From the NCBI GenBank assembly GCA_017938925.1, contig JAGBAO010000002.1, forward strand, positions 1-64,000: a stretch of 64,000 nucleotides of DNA, written 5' to 3'. The position numbers and the translations under genes were made by a program. Origin of the DNA: Bacteroidales bacterium. Lineage in GTDB: Bacteria; Bacteroidota; Bacteroidia; Bacteroidales; UBA932. Under the pieces are notes generated by a model. The model was not told the DNA's origin. It ran no database searches and was given only the letters and a program-made list of their open reading frames with translations. Of the stretch, positions 52,444 to 61,444 are shown piece by piece. Position 1 is the first letter of the stretch, and the number at the start of each line of letters is the position of its first letter.

Positions 52444-53640
52444 ATGGATACTGGTTTAGCAAAGATTCAGAGTTTATTGCAGCAAGTTCAAGTGCTGGTC
52501 AGCAAAGAAAAAGCTATCCAACACGAAAAATACAGACGAGGTGAATCATTTAATATCTTCAAAGTATGCGGCGTCAATCATTATGAGGTAACGCATTCTT
52601 CAATACTTGCTGAGTTTCTCAATCCGTGCGGCACACACGGTCAAGGGATGGATTTTCTTAATGAATTCCTTAAGACTAATGGATTATGTAATTTTGTGTT
52701 TGCAGACAAAGATGGAGTTGTGGTCGAAACTGAACACGCTTTCTCGATTAAAACAAAAGAAGGAGAATATACAGGAAGAATAGATATTCTCATACATGAT
52801 TCCAAGAAAGCGATTATCATAGAAAATAAAATCTATGCCCAAGACCAGTACAATCAATTGTCAAGATATGAAACCTATGCCAAAGAGCGTTATCCAGACA
52901 ATTATAAAATCATTTATCTGACTCTTGATCAGCATGATCCGAATGATGAATCCAGCAAGAAGGTCAGTTATATTCCAATATCATATAGTGAGCATATCAT
53001 TGCTTGGCTGACTAGTTGCAAAAATATTACGATAGATAAGCCACTTATAAGAGAGACCCTGACTCAATATATTCAACACATAAAAGAATTGACAAATACA
53101 ATTGACATGGATAATGAGAACAAAGACGAGTTGCTGAACCTCTTCATGAAGTATCCCGAGGCAGTTTCGGAGATAATCGTCAAAAAAAAGGAATTTGAAG
53201 ATTTTCTTGTTCAGAAAATTTTTGAACGAATGGAAGGCATTGCAGAAAAAATGAATATGAAATTTCATTATAGCTCAGACTTTTACACCAAGAATAAAAA
53301 CAGTAATTTTTCCTTTTATGACCCACGATGGAACGGCAAAGAAATAATCTTCCAGTTTGATGTTAAAGATTGGAGAAACATGTTTGTCGGAGTGGCTGAT
53401 AAAGCTCATTATGATGAACATCAAAGCCAAGACTTTCAACATCTGTCTTGCTTTAAACACAAGCCAGAATATTGTTGGACATATGGATGGAATTGGGTAG
53501 ATGACACTTATGTTCATTGGGACATTGCCAAACTTGTCTATATATTACAGCATCTTGATTCATTTGAGTCGTATATCACCAATACAGTGCAAACGATTGT
53601 TTCTAATCTTAAGACAGCGAAGATTGTCGACATTTCATGA
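52444..53640 (+). CDS. PD-(D/E)XK nuclease superfamily protein (PDDEXK_4-like)
   Basis: The N-terminal motif ESFNIFKVCGVNHYEVTHSS and ILAEFLNP is typical of PDDEXK_4 proteins, followed by the nuclease core: GRIDILIHD (D114), IIIENKIYAQDQYNQLSRYE (E127, K129). The C-terminal half (about 230-398) is AT-rich in codon use and unrecognised. Members are found in defence islands, but their targets are mostly unknown. It is divergent from the DnaE-like gene. Confidence 0.8.
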   Translation: MDTGLAKIQSLLQQVQVLVSKEKAIQHEKYRRGESFNIFKVCGVNHYEVTHSSILAEFLNPCGTHGQGMDFLNEFLKTNGLCNFVFADKDGVVVETEHAFSIKTKEGEYTGRIDILIHDSKKAIIIENKIYAQDQYNQLSRYETYAKERYPDNYKIIYLTLDQHDPNDESSKKVSYIPISYSEHIIAWLTSCKNITIDKPLIRETLTQYIQHIKELTNTIDMDNENKDELLNLFMKYPEAVSEIIVKKKEFEDFLVQKIFERMEGIAEKMNMKFHYSSDFYTKNKNSNFSFYDPRWNGKEIIFQFDVKDWRNMFVGVADKAHYDEHQSQDFQHLSCFKHKPEYCWTYGWNWVDDTYVHWDIAKLVYILQHLDSFESYITNTVQTIVSNLKTAKIVDIS

Positions 53641-53672
53641 GATTATCAAAAGTTTGTTTGCCAATCTCTAGC

Positions 53673-53717
53673 GAAAGTTCTTTTTGCTGCCTAAATTTGG
53701 CAGTGGAAAGAACTTTC
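53673..53717. promoter_or_regulatory. Long palindrome with a -7 box at its centre, probable WYL operator
   Basis: GAAAGTTCTTT (53673-53683) pairs with AAAGAACTTTC (53707-53717), and CTGCC (53687-53691) with GGCAG (53699-53703). The -7 box TAAATTTG at 53692-53699 sits at the centre. A dimer bound here would block the promoter, as CapW/BrxR-type WYL repressors of defence genes do. It lies 30 bp before the WYL gene. Confidence 0.65.
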
Positions 53718-53747
53718 TTTGTAGCATAATCTTAAAATACGAACATT

Positions 53748-54662
53748 ATGGCTAGGAATTATTTCAATAGGTACATCTGGCTGATTGACCTGATTCAAAG
53801 AAGCGGACATATTTCTTTTGAAGAGATAAATCGCGCATGGCAGCGCAGTTCACTGAATCGCAATGGAGAAAGGCTGAGCGAAAGGACATTCTTCAATCAC
53901 AAGGATGCAATTCTTGAAACATTCGGTATTGAAATCAAATGTGATCGTTCACTTGGATATTTTCTATCAAATGAGGAGGATGTGGAGTCAGACTCTCTCA
54001 AGAACTGGATGCTTCAGTCATTGTCACTCAACAGCATAATGAATGAAGGGGCAGACCTCCACGACAGAATCATCTGCGAGGATATTCCGTCAAGTCAGAA
54101 GTGGCTACCTGACATCATGGCGGCAATGAGGGATGGAAAGAAACTTACCATGACATATCAGAGTTTCTGGAAGAACACATCCCACACATATGATGTATCA
54201 CCATACTGTCTTAAGCTTTTCAAGCAGAGGTGGTATATGCTTGCGAAAAGTGAAGCCTACAAAGAGCCTAGGATCTATGCTCTTGATAGAGTACTTGACC
54301 TGAAGCAGACCAAGACTTCTTTCAAACTACCTAATGGATTCGAACCGAAAGAAGTATTCCGCAAACTCTTTGGAGTAATACTTGACAATGGACCAGTAGA
54401 GGATGTCGTGATAAGAGTTTCTGAAGATCAAGTTAAGTACTATCGTACGCTCCCCCTTCACCATTCTCAGGAGGAAGGTGAATCCGGAGACGGTTATACA
54501 GAGTTCAGATACAGACTCGTACCGACTTTTGATTTTTGCAGGGAACTGCTCTCTAAGGGTATGTATGTAGAGGTTATGAGCCCAGCGTGGCTCCGCAAGG
54601 AGATTGCTAATGAGCTTCGTCAAACAGTCAAGATGTATAATGATGTTCCAGATGAGGAGTAG
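53748..54662 (+). CDS. WYL-domain transcriptional regulator (CapW/BrxR-like)
   Basis: An N-terminal winged helix (IWLIDLIQRSGHISFEEINR, GERLSERTFFNHKDAI) is followed by the WYL domain (KKLTMTYQSFWKNTSHTYD, LFKQRWYMLAKSEAYKEPRI, YALDRVLDL) and a C-terminal WCX part. WYL domains bind nucleic-acid-type ligands and often control phage-defence operons. Its own promoter lies inside a palindrome, so autorepression is likely. The exonuclease gene starts directly at its end. Confidence 0.88.
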   Translation: MARNYFNRYIWLIDLIQRSGHISFEEINRAWQRSSLNRNGERLSERTFFNHKDAILETFGIEIKCDRSLGYFLSNEEDVESDSLKNWMLQSLSLNSIMNEGADLHDRIICEDIPSSQKWLPDIMAAMRDGKKLTMTYQSFWKNTSHTYDVSPYCLKLFKQRWYMLAKSEAYKEPRIYALDRVLDLKQTKTSFKLPNGFEPKEVFRKLFGVILDNGPVEDVVIRVSEDQVKYYRTLPLHHSQEEGESGDGYTEFRYRLVPTFDFCRELLSKGMYVEVMSPAWLRKEIANELRQTVKMYNDVPDEE

Positions 54663-55205
54663 ATGATGAAGGATTTTATAGCGATAGATTTTGAGACAGC
54701 AAACGAGTGTGCGTCAAGCGTATGTAGTATTGGCGCAGTACTGGTCAGAAATGGAGAGATCGTCAAGACTTTCTATAGCCTGATACGCCCTGAACCGGAC
54801 TATTACAAATGGTTCTGCCAGCAGGTTCACGGACTAGGGCACGAAGACACTGATGATGCGGAAGTCTTTCCTTTTGTATGGAGAAGAATGACAGAGGAAT
54901 TGCTGGAAGGCGTTCAGATTCTGTCAGAGGATACGATAGATAGTCCTGATGCACTTCCGTTAGTCGCTCATAATGCCGGCTTTGACAGCAGATGCTTGCG
55001 AGAGGTGTTCACATGCTATCGGATGGACTATCCGGAATATGTTTTCCACGATACTCTTGCTGCCTCACGAAAGCATTTCGGATGTACTCTGGAAAATCAT
55101 CAGCTCCAGACTGTAGCCGCGGCATGCGGATATAACCTTACTAATCACCATCACGCCCTGGCTGATGCAGAGGCCTGCGCATGGATTGCTCGAGAAATAC
55201 TATAG
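54663..55205 (+). CDS. DEDDh 3'-5' exonuclease, DNA polymerase III epsilon-like
   Basis: Catalytic residues are visible: IAIDFETA (D9, E11), VAHNAGFDSRCL (Exo II) and HHALADAEACA (Exo III with the DEDDh histidine). At 180 residues it is a stand-alone exonuclease. The gene starts 1 bp after the WYL stop, so the two form an operon under the palindromic operator. It may act as a nucleic-acid-degrading effector or in repair. Confidence 0.9.
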   Translation: MMKDFIAIDFETANECASSVCSIGAVLVRNGEIVKTFYSLIRPEPDYYKWFCQQVHGLGHEDTDDAEVFPFVWRRMTEELLEGVQILSEDTIDSPDALPLVAHNAGFDSRCLREVFTCYRMDYPEYVFHDTLAASRKHFGCTLENHQLQTVAAACGYNLTNHHHALADAEACAWIAREIL

Positions 55206-55464
55206 TTATGGTAAATAATGTACAGTCAAAGATAAAGACTCTGTCAAAGGTATGCCTTCGAACACTTGCATGCCGCTTCAGTTCAGTATAGGTTTGCATT
55301 AGAAGATATAAGCAATATCAGAAAGAAGTATTAATACCTGCATATGAGCGATAATTTGAATCTACTTTTGATATTAATTAATAATTTAGGTAACTATGTA
55401 TAGAACTAAATTCGAGCATTTTAAATTCAATTAATAGTTTTGTTATCATCATAAAAGACAACTA

Positions 55465-56094
55465 ATGAATACAACCAATACTTTTTTTAAACCATATGTA
55501 GGATCTTTATATAATGAGGGTGTACAAGGTAAAAAAGTTCTTGTCCTTGGAGCAAGTTTCTATTGCAGCATAAGTCAATGCATATACCACAAAGATTGTA
55601 CAAACGAGAATATAAAAGACAGCAGTCCATTTGATGATATATGCCCATATTATGATGTGGCTTTACATAATGCTCCGTCAGAAGAAAACGGATCGGCATA
55701 TAGCAAATTTGCTAATAGTATTGCTAAATCACTCGAGATTAATCAAGATAGATTTTGGGATTTTGTATCATTCACAAATTATATACAGTATTTCTTACCT
55801 CATTGGCAAACATACTTAAAGAATTGTTCTGATAGAGATGCAAAAGCATTAATAGAAATCATTAGGTCACTGCAACCAGATATTATATTTGTTTGGGGAT
55901 GCGTAATAAATCAGCATATCCAACGTTCATTTTCTAAGGATATCAAAGTGATTGAAAACACGGACGGATATATCTGGAATTGGCAAGTTGATGACAGAGT
56001 AATAACTGTCATTAACACCTACCACCCGACCTATCCTAGTTTTAATGATAATGGACGTTTAAGCCAATATGTTAGGCAGGTCTTCTTAAAATAA
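55465..56094 (+). CDS. Possible uracil-DNA-glycosylase-fold protein
   Basis: Markedly AT-rich gene, 209 residues. KKVLVLGASFYCSISQCIYH followed later by IIFVWGCVINQHI and NTYHPTYPSFND recalls the motif 1 and motif 2 (HPS-like) of the uracil-DNA-glycosylase superfamily, as in small hypothetical proteins of this type. Several cysteines near the N-terminus (C33, C38, C45 region) could bind metal. Identification is tentative. The 260-bp gap before it holds no gene and no clear promoter. Confidence 0.5.
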   Translation: MNTTNTFFKPYVGSLYNEGVQGKKVLVLGASFYCSISQCIYHKDCTNENIKDSSPFDDICPYYDVALHNAPSEENGSAYSKFANSIAKSLEINQDRFWDFVSFTNYIQYFLPHWQTYLKNCSDRDAKALIEIIRSLQPDIIFVWGCVINQHIQRSFSKDIKVIENTDGYIWNWQVDDRVITVINTYHPTYPSFNDNGRLSQYVRQVFLK

Positions 56095-56201
56095 TGAAGT
56101 TAGTAAACCATTATTCAGAGTAACTATTCTTCTTGATAAACCGAAGGATTTCTTATCGCCGAGATAAAAAGAGGCAATTAAATATGAATTACCCCATTAA
56201 T

Positions 56202-57236
56202 TTATTGAATATCATCAGGAAATTCTAACAGGTTCTGATTGAAACGGTCAAAATCAGATTCGAACAACCTATCCTGAATGATTCTATACTTCTCGAACTC
56301 TGATTCAGCGAACTGTTTTGCAAACTCCGCGGAAATCTGGCCTGCATTGTCAAGAACTGCATCTCCACCAGCTTCAAGGATAATATCTATTCGGTTAGCC
56401 CAATCCTCCATTGTCATCGGAATATGTCGCTTGGCCATACGCTCCGCCATATCAAGCACGGCATTTACCAATCTGCCCATATCTTCAAGTTCCAGGGCAT
56501 TGAGATAATTCTTGGCGATGCTTACATCCGGTTTGACGATCTTTCCATCCGGTGCATTTTCCCAAGTGGTCAGTCCCATATGTTCCTTTTCCGCACTTGC
56601 TCTCTCCACTATCAGTTCTGCAGCAGTATGTCCGTGAACGGCATAATGAATCTTATTCTGAATCTTCTTGAAGAATAATTGAGTTGTTGCAGCATCTGAA
56701 CTGTAATCTATTGCTGTTGAGTAGATGTCTGTAAGCTTCTGATAGAATCTTCTTTCACTGAGGCGAATCTCTCTAATCTCGGCAAGCAGATGTTCAAAGT
56801 AGTCCTGTCCTATGAAAGAACCGTTTTCCATACGTTTCTTGTCAATGACGTAGCCACGAATGGCAAACTGTCGTATGATATTCGTTGTCCACTGTCTGAA
56901 CTGCGTAGCTCTCAACGAATTAACTCGATAGCCCACAGATATTACTGCATCAAGATTGTAGAAGGTCATGGTTCTATTCACCTCCCTATCTCCTTCTGTT
57001 TGAACTACCGAGATTTTCTCGGTAGTTGAATTAACATCCAACTCATTTGAGTTGAAGATGTTTTTAAGGTGCAATCCAACATTATCAGTAGAACAATCAA
57101 AAAGTATCGACATGGCCTTCTGTGTAGCCCATATAGTCTCGTCTTTATACAAAACCTGTACACCATCTTCCTTGCCATCAAGGACGAAAGTGAGAAATTC
57201 GACTGTACTATTCCTTATTTGTAAATTCTTTTCCAT
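56202..57236 (-). CDS. RhuM-family protein
   Basis: The 344-residue product matches virulence RhuM-family proteins: TIWATQKAMSILFDCSTDNV near the N-terminus (a winged-helix, ORF6N/Bro-like region), YNLDAVISVGYRVNSLRATQ and FRQWTTNIIRQFAIRGYVID. The family is frequent on mobile elements and in defence islands; its function is not established. The ATG at 57236 is chosen because the -7 box (complement 57243-57250, TAAATTTG) covers the upstream ATG at 57245. Confidence 0.88.
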   Translation of the reverse strand: MEKNLQIRNSTVEFLTFVLDGKEDGVQVLYKDETIWATQKAMSILFDCSTDNVGLHLKNIFNSNELDVNSTTEKISVVQTEGDREVNRTMTFYNLDAVISVGYRVNSLRATQFRQWTTNIIRQFAIRGYVIDKKRMENGSFIGQDYFEHLLAEIREIRLSERRFYQKLTDIYSTAIDYSSDAATTQLFFKKIQNKIHYAVHGHTAAELIVERASAEKEHMGLTTWENAPDGKIVKPDVSIAKNYLNALELEDMGRLVNAVLDMAERMAKRHIPMTMEDWANRIDIILEAGGDAVLDNAGQISAEFAKQFAESEFEKYRIIQDRLFESDFDRFNQNLLEFPDDIQ

Positions 57237-57242
57237 ACCATG

Positions 57243-57250
57243 CAAATTTA
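57243..57250 (-). promoter_or_regulatory. -7 box of the RhuM-family gene
   Basis: The complement is TAAATTTG. Only 6 bp separate it from the chosen start at 57236, so the leader is very short. Confidence 0.45.
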
Positions 57251-57334
57251 CGGAATTTTGCTAAAATACAGCACCTTGAATCTAGTTGTTTCCTTTTCAT
57301 ATTAAAAGAAGGAGAAGTATTAGAAAAAGCATTT

Positions 57335-57403
57335 CTCTCTTTCTTTAAGTTATGCTATCTATATAGCTCTATACCAATCGTTTAATTAATTACCACTCCA
57401 GAA
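57335..57403. repeat. Right 69-bp direct repeat
   Basis: Second copy of the repeat at 49688-49756, same orientation, 67 of 69 bases identical. Here the hairpin partly present at the left copy is degenerate. The copy overlaps the 3' end of the broken lutA reading frame. Confidence 0.9.
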
Positions 57404-57590
57404 TTTCGTAATTGCTGATATTCAGTGAGTTTGGTAAAACTCGGTAGAATAACGGTAGAAAATTTCTGTCAACATTTGTCAGGAAATGGTCCACATCCAG
57501 ACCGAGGGCGGTAAGAAGTTTATATGAAGCCACACCCACTTCGGGATATAAGGCATCAACATAACATGGTATAAAAAGACCTACCTTCAT
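57390..57590 (-). pseudogene. lutA (LldE-type) N-terminal remnant
   Basis: The first 35 codons (MKVGLFIPCYVDALYPEVGV, ASYKLLTALGLDVD) are a clear start of LutA, an iron-sulfur subunit of lactate oxidation. The expected CCG motif follows only in another frame and damaged (FPDKC, then a stop), and the remaining codons are unrelated. The gene has been frame-shifted and cut where the island begins. The upstream genes of the operon (aldo/keto reductase and FAD/Fe-S oxidase) are intact. Confidence 0.75.
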
Positions 57591-57605
57591 AATTATCTAT
57601 AATCC

Positions 57606-58448
57606 TTAGAACACCTGTGATACGATCTTCTGGGCATAAGCCGGGTCATTAAAATCTCTAGTACCCTTATCATGAATATTCAGAGCACGAATGGCCGCCA
57701 TGTCGCAATCGTCAAGAACGAAGTCAAAAATATCCATATTCTCTTTCATTCGCTCAATGCTGACTGATTTAGGAATCACTGGTATTCCTTGCTGCACAAG
57801 GAAACGAAGTCCGACCTGAGAGGCCGTCTTTCCATATTTCTCTCCGATATTTATCAGGACAGGATTATTGAAAAAGTCATTTTTGCCCTGTCCCATAGGT
57901 CCCCATGCCATAAGACGGGTATCAGATTCAGCAAGCTGCTCACGCATGCCATTCTGTTGACTGAACACATTTGTCTCCAGCTGATTGACAGCAGGAACAA
58001 CTCCAGCATGATATGCAAGATCCACGAAACGCGCATCATAGAAATTACTCAAACCGATAGCTCTGGCTTTTCCCTGCTCATATGCTTTCTCCATTGCCCT
58101 GTATATACTATAATAGTCCCCATATGGATGATGCACAAGCAACAGATCGATATAATCTGTCTGCAGTTTCCGAAGACTTTCATCTATTGATTTGGCTACA
58201 CCCTCTTCATCTCCATGATTCATCCATACCTTAGTGATAAGAAATAAGTCCTCCCTTGCTACGCCGCTTTCTGCTATCGCTCTGCCGACCTGTTCTTCGT
58301 TAGCATAAAACTGGGCAGTGTCAATCATCCTGTAGCCGACACTTATTGCGTCACGGACACATCTCTCGGTCTCTTTGGGGTCTACCTTAAACACACCATA
58401 TCCTAAAAGTGGCATATCCACTCCGTTATTCAGTCTTATTGTCTCCAT
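57606..58448 (-). CDS. Aldo/keto reductase
   Basis: NADPH-dependent reductase of carbonyl compounds, 2,5-diketo-gluconate-reductase type. The catalytic tetrad is visible: D43 and Y48 in MIDTAQFYANE, K73 in LITKVW, and H106 in LLLVHHPYGD. Nucleotide-binding parts are IGLSNFYD and IPVIPKSVSIERM near the C-terminus. Second gene after the FAD/Fe-S oxidase (23 bp gap). Confidence 0.93.
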   Translation of the reverse strand: METIRLNNGVDMPLLGYGVFKVDPKETERCVRDAISVGYRMIDTAQFYANEEQVGRAIAESGVAREDLFLITKVWMNHGDEEGVAKSIDESLRKLQTDYIDLLLVHHPYGDYYSIYRAMEKAYEQGKARAIGLSNFYDARFVDLAYHAGVVPAVNQLETNVFSQQNGMREQLAESDTRLMAWGPMGQGKNDFFNNPVLINIGEKYGKTASQVGLRFLVQQGIPVIPKSVSIERMKENMDIFDFVLDDCDMAAIRALNIHDKGTRDFNDPAYAQKIVSQVF

Positions 58449-58471
58449 ATTTTTGATGTAATGATAATCTT

Positions 58472-61303
58472 CTAAAAGTCTTCAGCACGTGACGATGTGC
58501 AGTTGTTCACCAGATACACTATCGAACGATACGGTATCCCGGAGTTCGTCTGCAGACCGATCTCGCAAGTCCGGCTGTTGGAATAACCTACTTCGATGCC
58601 GCGTTCCTGAATCTGTGAACGGAGTTTGCGCAGGGCATACGCGTTCAGCTCAGGATGGGTCATGCCCTTGTCACCTGCAAAGCCGCAACATCCCACGCCC
58701 TGAGGGACAAGAACATTGCTTGAACACAGGCAGGCAAGGTCATGCACGATCCTGTCAATCTTCATCAGTTTTGTCGAACATGTAAGGTGCAGAGCGACAG
58801 GCGTATCAGTCTGAGTGAATGTCAGTCGGTCTCTAAGGAACTTCCATATGAATTCAGCTGATTCATACAGTTGCACCTTGGTTATATGTTGTTTCATCCT
58901 GTGAAGACACGGGCTCTGATCGCATATGACAGGCCATTTACCATATTCAGATGCTTCCCAAAGGGCTTCTTCGAGCTGTCTTGTCTTCTTTACAGCTATC
59001 TCCGGAAGGCCCTTGCTTTCCCATATGGTGCCGCAGCAGAGCGAATCCATATCCTTGGGAAATATGACCTGGTAGCCAGCTTTCTGCATAAGTTCCACCA
59101 TCTCTTCAGCGAGAGGTTTCATCCCCTTGGATGCCTTGTCAGTTCCCATAGTCTGGTTAAGACAGCTTGGGAAATATACTACCTTATCAGGGCTGTCTGT
59201 CGTCGGAGTCGCTTTCTTCGCTGCATTGTAGGCCTTCGGCATCGATGCTGTCCATAACGGCAAGCCTACTGCATGAAGTCCTTTTGCCACTGCGCCCATC
59301 ACCTTGCCGCCCAAGACAGTATGGCCAAAATCCGCAATATGAAGCACACCGCGTAGAGCTGTCTTTACTCCATGGAAATTATTTGCGACCATCTCTCCAA
59401 CCCTTTCCGCAGTCTTGCCATGATTCTGACGTCGAACCTCATGGGTCAGGTCGCCCACGTTGATTCCCATCGGACAGGACATAGAGCAGAGGCCGTCTCC
59501 GGCACAGGTCTGTTCACCAGAATAAGAGTATTGCTTCTGCAGTTTGGCGAGCAACTGAGGATTCTCACCTGTCTGTCTGAGACGTTCAATTTCTCTCTGG
59601 AGCACTATTCTGGTCCTTGAAGACATTGTAAAGCCGCAAGACACGCAGTTTACTTCACAGAAACCGCACTCTATACATTTGTTGATCTTAGAATATGCGG
59701 CCGCAGACTCTTCTGGAGCGCCTTCGGCTGGCTTAAGCAGAGGCAGGGACTTGAAGTTCTTGAAGCAGCACTCGGGGTCTTCGTTGAATATGACTCCAGG
59801 ATTAAGAATGTTCTGTGGATCGAAAATAGCCTTTATGCGTTTCATGACATTAAATGCCTTTTCTCCCCACTCGTACTCTACATAAGGAGCCATATTGCGC
59901 CCTGTGCCATGCTCTGCTTTAAGTGAACCGTCATATTTCTTTACGACGAGTTCACCTACATCGTTTATCATATCCTTGTACCTCTGAATCTCTGCTTCTG
60001 AGTCAAATGACTGGTTTATAATAAAATGGAAATTACCCTCAAGAGCATGACCGTATATGCATGAATCGTCGTATCCATGTCTGTCCAGAAGCTCAGAGAG
60101 ATCGGTAACTGCTTCTGCAAGATCTTCAACATGAAAGGCCACATCCTCTATGAGGCAAGTGGTCCCGGGACGCCTCATTCCACCGACCGTAGGGAAGATT
60201 CCCGAACGGATCTCCCAATATCTGCCATATTCCTCCGGATCGGTAGTAAACGCCACGTCACCGTAAGTGTCAAAACCTTTCAGAACATCTGTCACAGCCT
60301 TGACCTTATCTGCTAGCTCATGCTGTGTTTCAGCCTCGACCATTGTCAGAACTGCCGTCAAGCCCTCAATCTCTCCTGCATTGACCGATGAGAGCGAGCG
60401 CTTGTCCAGCATCTCTGCAGCTGATACACCCAATGGACGCATAGTAATGACAGCCCGGGCGGCTTTCGCAATATCCTTGAAGTAAACCATAGCATTTGCC
60501 TGCAGCGGCGCAATCTTCAATGTATTCATCAAGACTTCACTCAAGAATCCGAGTGTCCCCTCTGAGCCGACCATCAGATGCAGGATAATATCGAATGGAT
60601 CCGAAAAAGTAATAAGCGGAAGAAGATTGAGACCCGTTACATTCTTGATGGAATATTTATGTCTGATTCTTTCTGAGAGTTCCTTATCCGCAAGTACTTC
60701 ATCCCTGAGTTCCTCAACCCCGCTTATTATTTCGGGATGAGACTGCATGAATAAGTCCCGGCTCTTTGGATCCTCAGTATCCAGCACTGTACCGTCAGCA
60801 AAGACGATACGACCGGAAATAAGCATCTTGTCACTGTTCGCCCATGTGCCACAGCTCATCCCGGAAGCGTTATTCATCACTATTCCTCCGACCATTGCGC
60901 TCTTGATAGACGCCGGGTCCGGGCCGAACTTTCTACCATATCCAGATAGAAAATCATTTACTTTCGAGCCGATGACACCGGGCTGCAATCTTATAGTCCT
61001 GCCTTCATCCCGGGTTGATATCTGCTCCCAGTTTTTTCCTGCAACCACAAGGACCGAATCTGTAACAGACTGTCCGGAAAGACTTGTTCCTGCCGCTCGG
61101 AAAGTGACAGGAACCTTGTATTTTGAAGCCGCTTTCAGAATTGCAGAAACTTCACCCTCGTCTTTGGACCGAAGGATTACCTGTGGCATAAACTTATAAA
61201 AACCGGCATCAGTCCCCCATGCCAGGCGTCTGAGCTCATCTGTATAGACTCTGCTCTTATCTACAATCTTAGAAACCTCTGCTTTAAACCTATCAATATT
61301 CAT
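58472..61303 (-). CDS. Fused FAD-linked oxidase/iron-sulfur protein, D-lactate dehydrogenase-like
   Basis: This joins GlcD- and GlcF-like parts. Residues 40-230 are the FAD domain (TFRAAGTSLSGQSVTDSVLV, GPDPASIKSAMVGGIVMNNA), about 270-530 the FAD-oxidase C domain (GHALEGNFHFI, EHGTGRNMAP), then two 4Fe-4S motifs (CIECGFCEVNCVSCG; CAGDGLCSMSCPMGINVGD) and two CCG domains (DSLCCGTIW; GCCGFAGDKG). It oxidises D-lactate or a similar 2-hydroxy acid and passes electrons to quinones or ferredoxin. First gene of the operon. An inverted repeat overlaps its promoter. Confidence 0.92.
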   Translation of the reverse strand: MNIDRFKAEVSKIVDKSRVYTDELRRLAWGTDAGFYKFMPQVILRSKDEGEVSAILKAASKYKVPVTFRAAGTSLSGQSVTDSVLVVAGKNWEQISTRDEGRTIRLQPGVIGSKVNDFLSGYGRKFGPDPASIKSAMVGGIVMNNASGMSCGTWANSDKMLISGRIVFADGTVLDTEDPKSRDLFMQSHPEIISGVEELRDEVLADKELSERIRHKYSIKNVTGLNLLPLITFSDPFDIILHLMVGSEGTLGFLSEVLMNTLKIAPLQANAMVYFKDIAKAARAVITMRPLGVSAAEMLDKRSLSSVNAGEIEGLTAVLTMVEAETQHELADKVKAVTDVLKGFDTYGDVAFTTDPEEYGRYWEIRSGIFPTVGGMRRPGTTCLIEDVAFHVEDLAEAVTDLSELLDRHGYDDSCIYGHALEGNFHFIINQSFDSEAEIQRYKDMINDVGELVVKKYDGSLKAEHGTGRNMAPYVEYEWGEKAFNVMKRIKAIFDPQNILNPGVIFNEDPECCFKNFKSLPLLKPAEGAPEESAAAYSKINKCIECGFCEVNCVSCGFTMSSRTRIVLQREIERLRQTGENPQLLAKLQKQYSYSGEQTCAGDGLCSMSCPMGINVGDLTHEVRRQNHGKTAERVGEMVANNFHGVKTALRGVLHIADFGHTVLGGKVMGAVAKGLHAVGLPLWTASMPKAYNAAKKATPTTDSPDKVVYFPSCLNQTMGTDKASKGMKPLAEEMVELMQKAGYQVIFPKDMDSLCCGTIWESKGLPEIAVKKTRQLEEALWEASEYGKWPVICDQSPCLHRMKQHITKVQLYESAEFIWKFLRDRLTFTQTDTPVALHLTCSTKLMKIDRIVHDLACLCSSNVLVPQGVGCCGFAGDKGMTHPELNAYALRKLRSQIQERGIEVGYSNSRTCEIGLQTNSGIPYRSIVYLVNNCTSSRAEDF

Positions 61304-61366
61304 ACATAGACTATTAACACTACAACATCACATGCGGGCAGTAATCCTACGTATTGATATAAAAAA

Positions 61367-61407
61367 TTTGCGCACGGAAGTGTTGTCCACTGTGGTGCGC
61401 AAAGGTA
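61367..61407 (-). promoter_or_regulatory. Promoter with a 9-bp inverted repeat before the FAD/Fe-S oxidase
   Basis: TTTGCGCAC (61367-61375) and GTGCGCAAA (61395-61403) form a perfect inverted repeat. The -7 box TACCTTTG is the complement of 61400-61407, overlapping the right arm. A repressor binding there would control the lactate operon. No regulator gene is adjacent. Confidence 0.6.
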
Positions 61408-61444
61408 GATAAATAATCGTAAAAAAACTAATAGAGGAATCTTT

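Noticed and set aside
52444..53640. Type II restriction enzyme
   Set aside because: No methyltransferase gene accompanies it, and the motifs fit the PDDEXK_4 group better than a classical restriction enzyme.
49688..57403. Integrative element with att sites
   Set aside because: The repeats are suggestive, but no integrase, tRNA target or excisionase was found, so they are reported as direct repeats only.
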